Shown here: in pieces, positions 7,727-15,933 of the stretch
How the letters are laid out: each line of letters starts with the position of its first letter
Numbering within the stretch: position 1 is the first letter of the stretch
Source: Blautia sp. An249
Lineage (GTDB): Bacteria > Bacillota > Clostridia > Lachnospirales > Lachnospiraceae
Assembly: GCF_002159835.1 (NCBI RefSeq)
Contig: NZ_NFJL01000020.1
Coordinates: 1-64,000, forward strand
Length of the DNA: 64,000 nucleotides
Direction: 5' to 3'
Notes under the pieces: model-generated
Databases searched by the model: none
Told to the model about the DNA's origin: nothing
What the model saw: the letters and a program-made list of their open reading frames with translations, nothing else
Made by a program: the position numbers and the translations under genes

Positions 7727-10093
7727 CTTTTTCTCCTCCTTGTTTTCTTCTATTTTTTCGCTTTGAAGCGCTGCTTCCTGAATCTGTGCCTCTGTTTCTG
7801 CTGCCGGACTTTGGGAAACTTTAAACCGTTTCAGACGCAGGGCGTTAGAAACTACAAAAATACTGCTTAAACTCATGGCTGCGGCTCCGATCATGGGATT
7901 TAATTTTAATCCGAAAGCGCTGTAGAAAATCCCCGCCGCCACCGGAATTCCCAGAGTATTATAGAAAAAGGCCCAGAACAGATTCTCCTTAATGTTCCGG
8001 ATAACGGCCTTGCTGAGTCTTACGGCTGTGACCGCATCCATTAAATCACTTTTCATAAGAACAATATCTGCACTTTCCAAGGCCACGTCTGTTCCTGCTC
8101 CGATTGCCATCCCCACATCGGCTCTGGCCAGAGCCGGGGCATCGTTAATTCCGTCTCCGATCATGGCAACTTGCCTGCCTTTCTTCTGAAGTCTGGCAAT
8201 CTCTCTTTCTTTATCCTGAGGAAGTACTTCAGCAACGACCGTATCAATGTCCATCTGTCTGCGGATGGCTTCTGCCGTTCTCTTATTGTCCCCGGTAAGC
8301 ATAACTACCTGGATGCCCAGTTCTTTAAACTGGCGAACCGCTTCCCGGCTTGAGGGTTTTACCACATCGGCCACAGAAATAATGCCGATTATCTCCCTGC
8401 CCTTTGCAAATAGCATAGGTGTTTTCCCCTCATCTGCCAGAGCCTCCATTCGCTGCCCGAAATTTCCTGTATCAATCTGATTTTCCTCCATCAGTTTCCG
8501 GTTTCCGGCATAGTAAGTAATTCCATCTATGCTCCCTTTTACGCCTCTTCCGGGAATCGACTGAAACTCTTCCACTTGCGCCGGTTTTATTCCCTTTTCT
8601 CTGGCATATTCTAAAATGGCATCTGCCAGAGGATGTTCACTTTTCGCTTCCAGTCCTGCCGCTGCCGCCAGAAATTCACGCTGAGATTCCATGGAAGTTT
8701 CTATATTGGTTACCACTGGCTTTCCCTGAGTAATGGTTCCGGTCTTATCCATAATCACACACTGAATGTTATGGGCAGTCTCCAGAGCGTCTCCTGATTT
8801 AATCAGAATTCCGTTTTCAGCGCCCTTTCCGGTTCCCACCATAATGGCCACCGGGGTGGCAAGGCCTAAGGCACAGGGGCAGGAAATCACCAGAACGCTG
8901 ATGGCACAGGATAAGACAAACTCAAATTCCGCACCCACTGCCAGCCACACAATTGCCGTCACCAGGGCAATTCCCATAACTGCCGGAACGAATACTCCTG
9001 CAATCCGATCCGCAATTTTCGCGATGGGGGCTTTGCTGGCGCTGGCTTCTTCCACCAGGCGCACAATCTGAGAAAAGGTGGTATCTCCTCCCACTCTGGT
9101 GGCCTTAAATTTAATAAATCCCGTCTTATTCATCGTCGCGGCAATTACAGTATCGGAAGGATGCTTCTGTACCGGGATACTTTCTCCGGTAATGGCTGCC
9201 TCGTCGACACTGGTGGTTCCCTCCAGAATAAATCCGTCTACCGGAATACTCTGACCCGGTTTTACAATCACCGTATCCCCCACCTGTACCTGTTCTACTT
9301 CCACTTCCAGCTCTTTTCCGTTCCTCTCCACAATGGCGCGTTTCGGAGCAAGATTCATCAGTTTGGTAATGGCCTCGCTGGTTTTTCCTTTGGATCGAGT
9401 TTCCAGATATTTTCCAACGGTAATTAAAGCCAGTATCATAGCTGCCGATTCAAAATACAGATCATGATAATACCGGTGAACCAGTTCCATATTCTGGCTG
9501 CCCAGTCCGTAACTCATCCGGTAAATGGCAAAAATACCGTAAACTAAGGACGCAGTAGAACCGATAGCTATCAGACTATCCATATTTGGAGCCCCGTGAA
9601 ACAGCGTACTGTACCCTTTTGTATAATATTTTCTGTTCACATAAAGAATCGGAAGACACAGCAGTAACTGAGTAAATGCGAAACTCACTGCATTTTGCTC
9701 CCCTGTAAGAAAATCAAAAAGGGGAAGGCCGATCATATGTCCCATGGACACATACATCAATGGAACCAGAAAAACAAAGGAAACAATCAATCTCATTTTC
9801 ATATTCTGAATCTGTTTCTCTATCAGATTCTCTTTTGGCTCTGCCGCTGATTTCTGATTCACCGCAGTTTTATCTCCGCCTGCCTCCTTGGCTGCGGCTC
9901 CGTATCCCGCTTTTACAACTGCATCAATAATCTGTCTTTGGGACAACTGGCTTTCATCATACTGCACCTGCATACTGTTGGTCAGAAGATTTACCGTCAC
10001 TTCCTGAATTCCCGGCAGCTTGGCCACACACTTTTCCACTCTGGAAGAGCAGGCCGAACAGGTCATTCCCGTAACGTCAAATTTTTCCTTCAT
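7520..10093 (-). CDS. copA: Copper-translocating P1B-type ATPase with N- and C-terminal heavy-metal domains
   Basis: An 857-residue copper exporter. The N-terminal HMA domain has GMTCSAC (about 9-15). Eight membrane segments follow, with the CPC metal site in SCPCALG (about 405) and the phosphorylation motif DKTGT (about 448). The hinge GDGINDAPAL is near 645. The C-terminal 65 residues form a second HMA domain with GMMCPHC, joined by a charged linker; most CopA proteins lack one at this end. It follows csoR by 17 nt and should be induced by copper through CsoR. A strong ribosome binding site inside the linker suggests the last domain is also made separately (see 7520-7726). Confidence 0.95.
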   Translation of the reverse strand: MKEKFDVTGMTCSACSSRVEKCVAKLPGIQEVTVNLLTNSMQVQYDESQLSQRQIIDAVVKAGYGAAAKEAGGDKTAVNQKSAAEPKENLIEKQIQNMKMRLIVSFVFLVPLMYVSMGHMIGLPLFDFLTGEQNAVSFAFTQLLLCLPILYVNRKYYTKGYSTLFHGAPNMDSLIAIGSTASLVYGIFAIYRMSYGLGSQNMELVHRYYHDLYFESAAMILALITVGKYLETRSKGKTSEAITKLMNLAPKRAIVERNGKELEVEVEQVQVGDTVIVKPGQSIPVDGFILEGTTSVDEAAITGESIPVQKHPSDTVIAATMNKTGFIKFKATRVGGDTTFSQIVRLVEEASASKAPIAKIADRIAGVFVPAVMGIALVTAIVWLAVGAEFEFVLSCAISVLVISCPCALGLATPVAIMVGTGKGAENGILIKSGDALETAHNIQCVIMDKTGTITQGKPVVTNIETSMESQREFLAAAAGLEAKSEHPLADAILEYAREKGIKPAQVEEFQSIPGRGVKGSIDGITYYAGNRKLMEENQIDTGNFGQRMEALADEGKTPMLFAKGREIIGIISVADVVKPSSREAVRQFKELGIQVVMLTGDNKRTAEAIRRQMDIDTVVAEVLPQDKEREIARLQKKGRQVAMIGDGINDAPALARADVGMAIGAGTDVALESADIVLMKSDLMDAVTAVRLSKAVIRNIKENLFWAFFYNTLGIPVAAGIFYSAFGLKLNPMIGAAAMSLSSIFVVSNALRLKRFKVSQSPAAETEAQIQEAALQSEKIEENKEEKKMLTMKINGMMCPHCQAAVTKALNAIDGVKAEVNLEEKAAYITLEKEVGKEELAKAVTDAGYEVVRIEE

Positions 10094-10110
10094 TGTCCGA
10101 ATTCCTCCTG

Positions 10111-10374
10111 TTATTTTAAAATTTTCCCAAGCATAGAAACCAGTTCATCAATTTTCTCTTCTTTTTCCTCCTGGGTTTCTGCCTGAGAAACACAATTTTT
10201 CAAATGTGCCGTTAATATTTCTTTGTTGACTTTATTTAAAATCGCTTCTGTCGCCATTAACTGCTGGGAAATGTCAATACAGTACCGATTCTCATCTACC
10301 ATCTTTAAAATTCCGTCAATCTGTCCCCTGGCGGTTTTTAAAAGTCTCCTGATTTTTTTCTCATCTGCCTGCAT
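10111..10374 (-). CDS. csoR: CsoR-family copper-sensing repressor
   Basis: An 87-residue all-helical DUF156 repressor. The Cu(I) ligand set C-H-C is visible as Cys in NRYCIDIS, then His and Cys in AHLKNC. I use the ATG at 10374, which has AAAGGAGG directly upstream; a GTG eight codons earlier lacks one and sits in the operator. It is first in the operon with copA. It binds DNA when copper-free and releases when Cu(I) binds. Confidence 0.93.
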   Translation of the reverse strand: MQADEKKIRRLLKTARGQIDGILKMVDENRYCIDISQQLMATEAILNKVNKEILTAHLKNCVSQAETQEEKEEKIDELVSMLGKILK

Positions 10375-10388
10375 AAGCCCCTCCTTTC

Positions 10389-10440
10389 TACACCCCACCG
10401 GGGTATAGTATTATTATACTTCAAAAAGTTTTTTTGTCAA
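10389..10440 (-). promoter_or_regulatory. csoR-copA promoter with CsoR operator
   Basis: On the minus strand TTGACA (10440-10435), 16 nt and TATAAT (10418-10413) form a near-consensus promoter. The start point near 10406 falls in a GC-rich dyad at 10389-10407 (ACCCC-N3-GGGGT core, flanked by TA-rich ends). This matches the known CsoR operator form (TACCCC...GGGGTA). Binding would occlude the start site. Confidence 0.85.
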
Positions 10441-10452
10441 CAGAATTTTTAA

Positions 10453-10478
10453 AGGCGGCTGCCAAATGACAACCGCCT
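10453..10478 (-). terminator. Terminator after the CPBP gene
   Basis: A 6-bp AGGCGG/CCGCCT stem (10453-10458 with 10473-10478) with a 14-nt loop is followed on the minus strand by TTTAAAAATT. It lies just past the CPBP stop codon and separates that operon from csoR. Confidence 0.65.
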
Positions 10479-10483
10479 GAATC

Positions 10484-11290
10484 TTATTTTAAGCGAATCT
10501 GCTGTTTTTTCGCTTTCTTTCTGTAATAAATACAGCCTGCGACCACGATGATCGTCAGTCCAAACAGGATTTCCAGATAAAATATTCCATTTCCTATTTC
10601 CAGCAAATCCATACCGAAATTCTGCAGTAAAATACTGTAAAGATTTCCACTCATATGCATGAGGATTCCGGCCCGGAGAGTACCCGTATACTCCACAGCC
10701 AACGCAAGAAACATCCCGAAAATAAAGGCATACACAGCCTGAAGTAAGTTCCCATGGTATATTCCGAAAATCACCGAGGAAATGATTATCGCCCAGATGG
10801 GAGAAAGATAATCCCGGATTCTCTGAAACAACAGACCGCGGAAAATCAGTTCCTCAAAGGCCGGCGCAACCAGACAGACGGTAAAGATCTGCAAAAAGAT
10901 ACTCTGACTGGAAATGGAATTTTCCAGCAGTTCTTCATACTCTTTGGAATACTGCGCCAGTCCCAGAAGACTTACAAAAATGTTTGTCAGCTGGCTCAGT
11001 CCCATTCCCATGAAAAATAACAGCAGAAATTCCGGTTTTTGATTTTTGATTTTTTTATTCCAGGGGCTTCTCCGTTTCTGATCCCTTCTGTACATCCGGA
11101 TTCCCAAAGGGAAAAAGAGAAGTTCCACCCCGGCCGTAATCGCCAGAACCCACTGATCCAAAGCTTCTACAGAGACACCCGCTCCCAGCAGCAATACCAG
11201 ATAGAAAACCTGCGCCAAAATAAAAGTAAAAAGGTACGCACTTATTACAGGAAGCAGAATTCTTCCCACCCTTTTTACCGGATGCTGCAT
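10484..11290 (-). CDS. CPBP-family intramembrane metalloprotease
   Basis: A 268-residue membrane protein of the CAAX protease/bacteriocin-processing (Abi) family, with seven or eight hydrophobic segments. The catalytic motifs are EELIFRG (about 142-148, EExxxR), FGIYHGN (about 178-184, FxxxH) and a late HMSGN. Relatives cleave within the membrane or give bacteriocin self-immunity; the substrate here is unknown. No Shine-Dalgarno precedes the ATG, and the gene starts 11 nt after the HAD gene stop, so it is probably translated by coupling. Confidence 0.9.
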   Translation of the reverse strand: MQHPVKRVGRILLPVISAYLFTFILAQVFYLVLLLGAGVSVEALDQWVLAITAGVELLFFPLGIRMYRRDQKRRSPWNKKIKNQKPEFLLLFFMGMGLSQLTNIFVSLLGLAQYSKEYEELLENSISSQSIFLQIFTVCLVAPAFEELIFRGLLFQRIRDYLSPIWAIIISSVIFGIYHGNLLQAVYAFIFGMFLALAVEYTGTLRAGILMHMSGNLYSILLQNFGMDLLEIGNGIFYLEILFGLTIIVVAGCIYYRKKAKKQQIRLK

Positions 11291-11301
11291 ACGAAACGGG
11301 T

Positions 11302-11949
11302 TTACAAGAAAAAATCCTCAAGCTCCCGGACGCTGGAAACGATTTTCAGAGGCTCTGCCTGGGCCAGTTCTTCCTGGGTTCCGTATCCATAGGAGACTGC
11401 CACACAGTCCAGTCCTTCTTCCCTTGCGCCATATACATCGTGTTCCTTATCCCCTACCATAATCACCTGTTTTCTCTTATTGGAGAATCCAAGACGTCTG
11501 AGGGCTTCCGCAATCACTTCGGCTTTTCTGGTCCTGCAGCCGTTCATTTCACTTCCTACAATCACATCAAAATACGAAGTCAGCCGGAAATAATCCAGGA
11601 CCTGATTTACAAAATACTCCGGTTTGGAAGAAGCTACCGCCAGCAAATATCCCCGTTCTTTCAGAGTTCCCAGAAGCTGTTCAATTCCCTCATAGGGGTA
11701 GTTTTCATAGATTCCGACTGTGGCATACCGTTCTCTGTAATACTCCACCGCTCTTCTGGCATCCGCTTCTGAAAAACCGGCATAGCGCTGAAACTGCTCC
11801 ATAAGAGGAGGACCTACAAATCCTTCTAATTTCTGCAAATCTGGTTCTTCAATCCCCATTTTTGACAGGGCATATTGGACAGATTTGGTAATTCCCTCTC
11901 CAGATGCGGTTAATGTTCCGTCTAAATCAAATAAAATTGCTTTATACAT
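11302..11949 (-). CDS. HAD-superfamily hydrolase, phosphoglycolate phosphatase-like
   Basis: A 215-residue cytosolic phosphatase. HAD motif I is DLDGTLTASGEG (about 8-19), motif II is the VASSKPE stretch (about 105-111), and motif III/IV is VIMVGDKEHDVYGA (about 160-173). A helical cap (about 20-85) marks subfamily IA, which includes Gph and PpaX. The substrate cannot be read from sequence. AGGAGAG and AAGGA precede the ATG. It is third in the kinase operon. Confidence 0.9.
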   Translation of the reverse strand: MYKAILFDLDGTLTASGEGITKSVQYALSKMGIEEPDLQKLEGFVGPPLMEQFQRYAGFSEADARRAVEYYRERYATVGIYENYPYEGIEQLLGTLKERGYLLAVASSKPEYFVNQVLDYFRLTSYFDVIVGSEMNGCRTRKAEVIAEALRRLGFSNKRKQVIMVGDKEHDVYGAREEGLDCVAVSYGYGTQEELAQAEPLKIVSSVRELEDFFL

Positions 11950-11996
11950 AAGTCCTTCTCTCCTTATTTTCCTCTGTATCTGGTTTTACCAGTATA

Positions 11997-12704
11997 TCAT
12001 ACCCTGTCTTTTACCGCAATAAACTCCCAGGGAGTCATGGCGATTATCTCCCCTTTCTCTGTAAGCAGAAACAGTTCAATTTTATTTTTCCCTTCTTTTA
12101 ATTTCGGCTGTTCCGGCAAAATGGTATCCTGATCCCATTTTGCAGATACCGGATTCCCATTGACTTCATAGGAATAGATATAGAGGCTTTCTTTTGCAGA
12201 TACACGGATAACCGGAATCCTATCCATTGCCAGAACCGGGCGAAGACTGTGGAAAAAACAGACCGTCTCTTCTTCCTTCAGGGAAGGACTCTGGTTCTTC
12301 GTTTCCGGCCGGGGAGACAAAGAAGGGACTGCCTCTTTTGTTTTTTTCACTTTCGGTTCTTCCTGAGGAATTTCCCGGGTTTCCTGAAAAACCGTTTCCG
12401 GCTGGAGTTGTTCTTCCTCCCCCGTTTCCGGTTCTTCGATTTCCGGAGACTGAAGTTCTTCTGCCGGAAGCTCTGTTTTTTCCTCAGAAACTTCCTCCTC
12501 AGCTTCCGGCGCTTCTGGCTCTTCATTTACCGGCTCCTCTTTTACCGATTCCGGTTCTCCTTCCTCAATCTCAATGTGAAAGCCGCCCAGCTCCATATCT
12601 GAAGCCTGTATGATCTCTTTATTCCCTTCTTCTGCAGAAAGGAAAAACAGTAACCCAGCTAAAACTGCGAAACCGGTTTTTATCCCTTTTTCTCTTTTTC
12701 CCAT
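11997..12704 (-). CDS. Membrane-anchored protein with acidic linker, function unknown
   Basis: A 235-residue protein that I do not recognise. One hydrophobic segment (about residues 10-24) acts as an N-terminal anchor or signal. Residues about 40-150 are a low-complexity Glu/Pro region (EEPE, EEVSEE). The last 80 residues look like a small beta domain (PVIRVSAKESLYIYSYEVNGNPV), resembling a bacterial Ig-like or cell-surface domain. I use the ATG at 12704, seven codons inside the longest frame, because GAGGGTGA precedes it. The gene overlaps the end of the kinase gene by 25 nt, so it is probably a partner or target of that kinase outside the membrane. Confidence 0.65.
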   Translation of the reverse strand: MGKREKGIKTGFAVLAGLLFFLSAEEGNKEIIQASDMELGGFHIEIEEGEPESVKEEPVNEEPEAPEAEEEVSEEKTELPAEELQSPEIEEPETGEEEQLQPETVFQETREIPQEEPKVKKTKEAVPSLSPRPETKNQSPSLKEEETVCFFHSLRPVLAMDRIPVIRVSAKESLYIYSYEVNGNPVSAKWDQDTILPEQPKLKEGKNKIELFLLTEKGEIIAMTPWEFIAVKDRV

Positions 12705-13918
12705 TCTCTCACCCTCTCTTTCCATATCCGGGTATTATGTGCTTTCGCCTGTGGGAGCCGCAGCTCCATTCTATCCAGAAGCCGTTTCGATTCTTCCTTT
12801 TTCCCTGTCAGAAATAACAGATTTCCCAAATCACTGTATGCCTCTTCTCTTTGGGGAAACTTTTTTAAAAGGATTCTGGCATAATGCTCCGCCTGGGTTT
12901 CCTCTCCCAATGCATATTCCAGCCACAGCAGCCGTTCCAGCATCCAGATTTGACTGCTGCTGTCCTGGCAGATATAGAGACAGGGCTTCAGTCTGTCCCT
13001 TTCCCTCTGCAGTTCCTCCCATCCCGCATTTTCCCGGATTTCATCGTCTATCTGAAGGTTTCCCGTTTTTAAGTACTCCAGACTGAGATCCCGCTTTCTG
13101 GGATTTCCTTTCTTTTCTTCCTCCCGGATAACCACCGGATCCTGTCTGTTTTTTACTCCTGCTCCAAAGGCACACAAAAGACACGCCGCAAAAAGAAGCA
13201 GAAGTCTTCCTTCTTTTTTCGTTTTTCTCCTTTTCAGACACTCTAATTTTTGTTTCACGATCTTGCAGGAGGAATACCGTTTCTGGGGATTTTTTCTGGT
13301 ACACCGTCTTATAATTCTATTCAGCCCCCAGTTCCTTCCCTTTCTCCCTTTGGATAATTCTTTCAGTAAAACTCCCAGACTGTAAATATCGGACTGAAGG
13401 AAGGGCGTACCTTTTTGTATTTCCGGAGCCGCATAACCAAGAGTCCCCCGGAAAGTAACCATCTGTTTCAGGGGCACGGTCAGACTTCCGAAATCAACCA
13501 GGCGCAGTTTTCCCTGTTTGTCGATCATCAGATTTGACGGCTTTAAATCTCCGTAAATAATGGGAGGACTCTGACTGTGAAAATACTCCAGAACATCACA
13601 CAGCTCCATTCCCCATTCCAATAGCTGAAGATATGTAATTTTATTCTTTTTTCTGTATTTTTCCAGTGTGGTTCCGGAAATATACTCCATAATCAGATAA
13701 TATCCTGTTCCATCCCTGTGACTGTCTGCGATCTGAGGAAGCATGGGATGCTGCAGATTCTTTATAACAGAAAGATCTTTTGCTCTGGGAACCGAAATCT
13801 GCTTCACTGCCCAGTATTTTCCCAGCTGCAGATCCCGGGCCAGGTAAACCACGCCCTCTCCTCCGCCGCCCAGCTTCTCTAAAAGGACATACCTGTTTTT
13901 TACTATTTCGCCAAGCAT
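12680..13918 (-). CDS. Membrane-bound serine/threonine protein kinase without PASTA domains
   Basis: A 412-residue Hanks-type kinase. It has the glycine loop LGGGGEGVVYLA (about 16-27), the lysine in AVKQI, the catalytic loop YGDLKPSNLM (about 140), DFG (about 158) and APE (about 181). The usual HRD is YGD, so His is replaced, but the catalytic Asp and the Lys/Asn remain. One membrane segment (LLLLFAACLLCAFGAG, about 243-258) follows a basic stretch. The outer 150 residues have a TPR-like helical pattern (AEHYARILLKKF, DLGNLLFLTGKKEESKRLLDRM) instead of PASTA repeats. It is first in its operon and divergent from the O-antigen-ligase-like gene. A TATAAT lies at 14007-14002 with only a weak -35. 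Confidence 0.88.
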   Translation of the reverse strand: MLGEIVKNRYVLLEKLGGGGEGVVYLARDLQLGKYWAVKQISVPRAKDLSVIKNLQHPMLPQIADSHRDGTGYYLIMEYISGTTLEKYRKKNKITYLQLLEWGMELCDVLEYFHSQSPPIIYGDLKPSNLMIDKQGKLRLVDFGSLTVPLKQMVTFRGTLGYAAPEIQKGTPFLQSDIYSLGVLLKELSKGRKGRNWGLNRIIRRCTRKNPQKRYSSCKIVKQKLECLKRRKTKKEGRLLLLFAACLLCAFGAGVKNRQDPVVIREEEKKGNPRKRDLSLEYLKTGNLQIDDEIRENAGWEELQRERDRLKPCLYICQDSSSQIWMLERLLWLEYALGEETQAEHYARILLKKFPQREEAYSDLGNLLFLTGKKEESKRLLDRMELRLPQAKAHNTRIWKERVREWEKEKKG

Positions 13919-14046
13919 ACAAATTCCTCTCGTATTCTGTTTTCTTCTAATTGGAAAATTCAGCGATCTGCCGTTTCAGAATTGTTGTTTCGATAGGCAT
14001 TATTATACTCTTTTTGATAAAAAAAATCTACCCTCTCACTCAAATC

Positions 14047-14075
14047 TTGCTTTTTTTTAATATTCTGATTACAAT
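14047..14075 (+). promoter_or_regulatory. Promoter of the O-antigen-ligase-like gene
   Basis: TTGCTT (14047-14052), a 17-nt T-rich spacer and TACAAT (14070-14075), with a start near 14083. The coding start is 30 nt further, behind AAGGAAAGG. Confidence 0.65.
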
Positions 14076-14113
14076 AAAAAACAACGCTAAGATTTAAGGA
14101 AAGGATTTCCCCC

Positions 14114-15859
14114 ATGAGACAAATTTTTCGGAAAGCTGCAACATTAACGCCCATTTTTCTTTTATTTACCTTACTTCCCCTCACTGCGAGAATGAAATTT
14201 GTTCCTGCCAGGCTGTCCTCTTATCCCTGGTATCCCTCTTCTTCTGAGACTGCCGATTTCTTTCTTTATTACCGGAGCTTTTTCTTTCTCTTTTTATGCG
14301 CATGGATGCTGATTCTGTTATTCTTCCGTTTCCGGGCACGTCCCCGGTTTTCGGTAAAATTCTGGCTCCCCCTCATCCTCTACTGCATTCTTTCCTTTTT
14401 CTCCTTTCTCTGTTCCGATTATCCGTCGGCCGGTATGTACGGGATGGCGGAACAGATGGAATCCATCTGGGTTCTTCTGGGGTACGCCGTCTGCGTTTTT
14501 TCCTGCGCCCTGCTTCCCCAAACCAGACAGGATTTAAAGCTTATAGGAACCGCCATGGGAATTGGTGTTTTTCTCCAGTGCCTTCTGGGACTTTCCCAAC
14601 TGGCGGGAAAAGATTTTTTCAATACTTCCCTGGGGAAACTGCTGCTGGTCCCTGACAGTCTCTCCCAATACCGGGACACCCTGCGTTTCACTTTTGGGGA
14701 GGATCCTCTGCGAAGCGTCTATATGGCCTTATATAATCCCAATTATGTAGGTTCTTATGCCGCTTTATTTCTTCCATTAAGTATCTGCGGAGTTTTTCTG
14801 TTTTCCTCCCGGAAATGGAAAATTTCCTCCGGGATGTTATCCTGTTTATTACTTTTATGCCTGTTTTTCTCCGGCTCCAAAGCCGGGCTGATTACCCTTT
14901 TTCTTATGGCCGTATTGGTTCTTCTCTGGAGTTTCCGGCGGTACCCGCAAATCCGGTTCTGGGTTTTCAGCGGATTTTTCTGCCTTCTGGTTCTTTTGGC
15001 CGTTTATAACTTTGCCAATGATCAGAGACTGGTAAAAGGCGTTACTTCTGTTTTCTCCCAGGAGACAGAAGCGTCCCTTACCAGAGTGTCTCCTAAAAAA
15101 GACCAGATTGCAATCACGTATCGTGGAGAAGACTACTCCCTGTCCCTGACCGAAGAAGAAACTCTGCACATTGAGACCTCCGGTGGGAAAAGACTGGACT
15201 CCATAGAAGGACTGGAATTTCAGACTTATAAAGAGGGGCAGGCCTGTCATCTGGTATTTACCTGTGAGAATATTCCATGGGATTTTCTAAAGACAGAAGA
15301 CGGATATATCTATTATACGATTTACGGAAAACCGGATCAGATGGAAAACGCAGAAAGTGTATTCCCTTCCCGCCTGGATAAGGCCTTTACCAACCGGGGC
15401 TATATCTGGGGAAGAACCATTCCCCTTCTGAAAAACACCCTGCTTCTCGGTACCGGACCAGATTCCTTCCCTATGGTATTTCCCCAGGATGATTATCTGG
15501 CCCGCTCCTGGCTGGGTAAGAAATTTTTCAGCCAGATTCTTACAAAGCCTCACAGCCTGTACCTGCAGACGGCTCTCCAGACCGGCGTGCTCTCCCTTCT
15601 CTGTCTTCTCGTTTTCTGGAAAAGCTGCCTTGCACGCCTGTATCGCTCCTTTGTAAGACCACAGACAGACGGTCCTTCTTCCCTCTTTCTGGGAGGCCTC
15701 TTTCTGGGGATCCTGGGGTATTTGATTACAGGCATCATCAATGATTCCTCCCTCTGTGTGGCCCCTCTCTTCTGGGGAACTTTAGGACTTTCTCTGTCTG
15801 CCTGCCGAATCCTGGCTCCTTCGGCCATACAGCCAAAAACCGCGCAGTGGAAAACTTAA
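14114..15859 (+). CDS. O-antigen ligase/Wzy-like polymerase family membrane protein
   Basis: A 581-residue polytopic protein with about ten hydrophobic segments. A soluble extracytoplasmic domain of about 100 residues (about 300-410) is rich in beta-strand patterns. After it comes the Wzy_C-type block TNRGYIWGRTIPLLKNTLLLGTGPDSF with TKPHSLYLQTALQTG (about 425-490). In this family that region holds the catalytic loop which joins or polymerises lipid-linked glycans. No other polysaccharide gene is nearby, so the glycan is unknown. It is the only gene of its unit, divergent from the kinase operon. Confidence 0.85.
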   Translation: MRQIFRKAATLTPIFLLFTLLPLTARMKFVPARLSSYPWYPSSSETADFFLYYRSFFFLFLCAWMLILLFFRFRARPRFSVKFWLPLILYCILSFFSFLCSDYPSAGMYGMAEQMESIWVLLGYAVCVFSCALLPQTRQDLKLIGTAMGIGVFLQCLLGLSQLAGKDFFNTSLGKLLLVPDSLSQYRDTLRFTFGEDPLRSVYMALYNPNYVGSYAALFLPLSICGVFLFSSRKWKISSGMLSCLLLLCLFFSGSKAGLITLFLMAVLVLLWSFRRYPQIRFWVFSGFFCLLVLLAVYNFANDQRLVKGVTSVFSQETEASLTRVSPKKDQIAITYRGEDYSLSLTEEETLHIETSGGKRLDSIEGLEFQTYKEGQACHLVFTCENIPWDFLKTEDGYIYYTIYGKPDQMENAESVFPSRLDKAFTNRGYIWGRTIPLLKNTLLLGTGPDSFPMVFPQDDYLARSWLGKKFFSQILTKPHSLYLQTALQTGVLSLLCLLVFWKSCLARLYRSFVRPQTDGPSSLFLGGLFLGILGYLITGIINDSSLCVAPLFWGTLGLSLSACRILAPSAIQPKTAQWKT

Positions 15860-15868
15860 TTTACACTA

Positions 15869-15913
15869 AAAAAGCAGTGGAAAATAACCCCAGGAGGTTC
15901 CCCACTGCTTTTT
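15869..15913. terminator. Bidirectional terminator between the ligase-like gene and argS
   Basis: A perfect 12-bp stem AAAAAGCAGTGG/CCACTGCTTTTT (15869-15880 with 15902-15913) has A-runs and T-runs at both ends. It serves the convergent plus-strand and minus-strand genes. Confidence 0.9.
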
Positions 15914-15933
15914 CATTCCTTATTTCCTGTTTT

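Noticed and set aside
12227-12613. Long plus-strand frames rich in Pro, Phe and Leu opposite the acidic linker protein
   Set aside because: They are the reverse reading of Glu/Pro-rich repeats, without promoter or ribosome site.
14855-15250. A minus-strand 131-codon frame inside the O-antigen-ligase-like gene
   Set aside because: It has no ribosome site and lies opposite a well-supported membrane protein gene.
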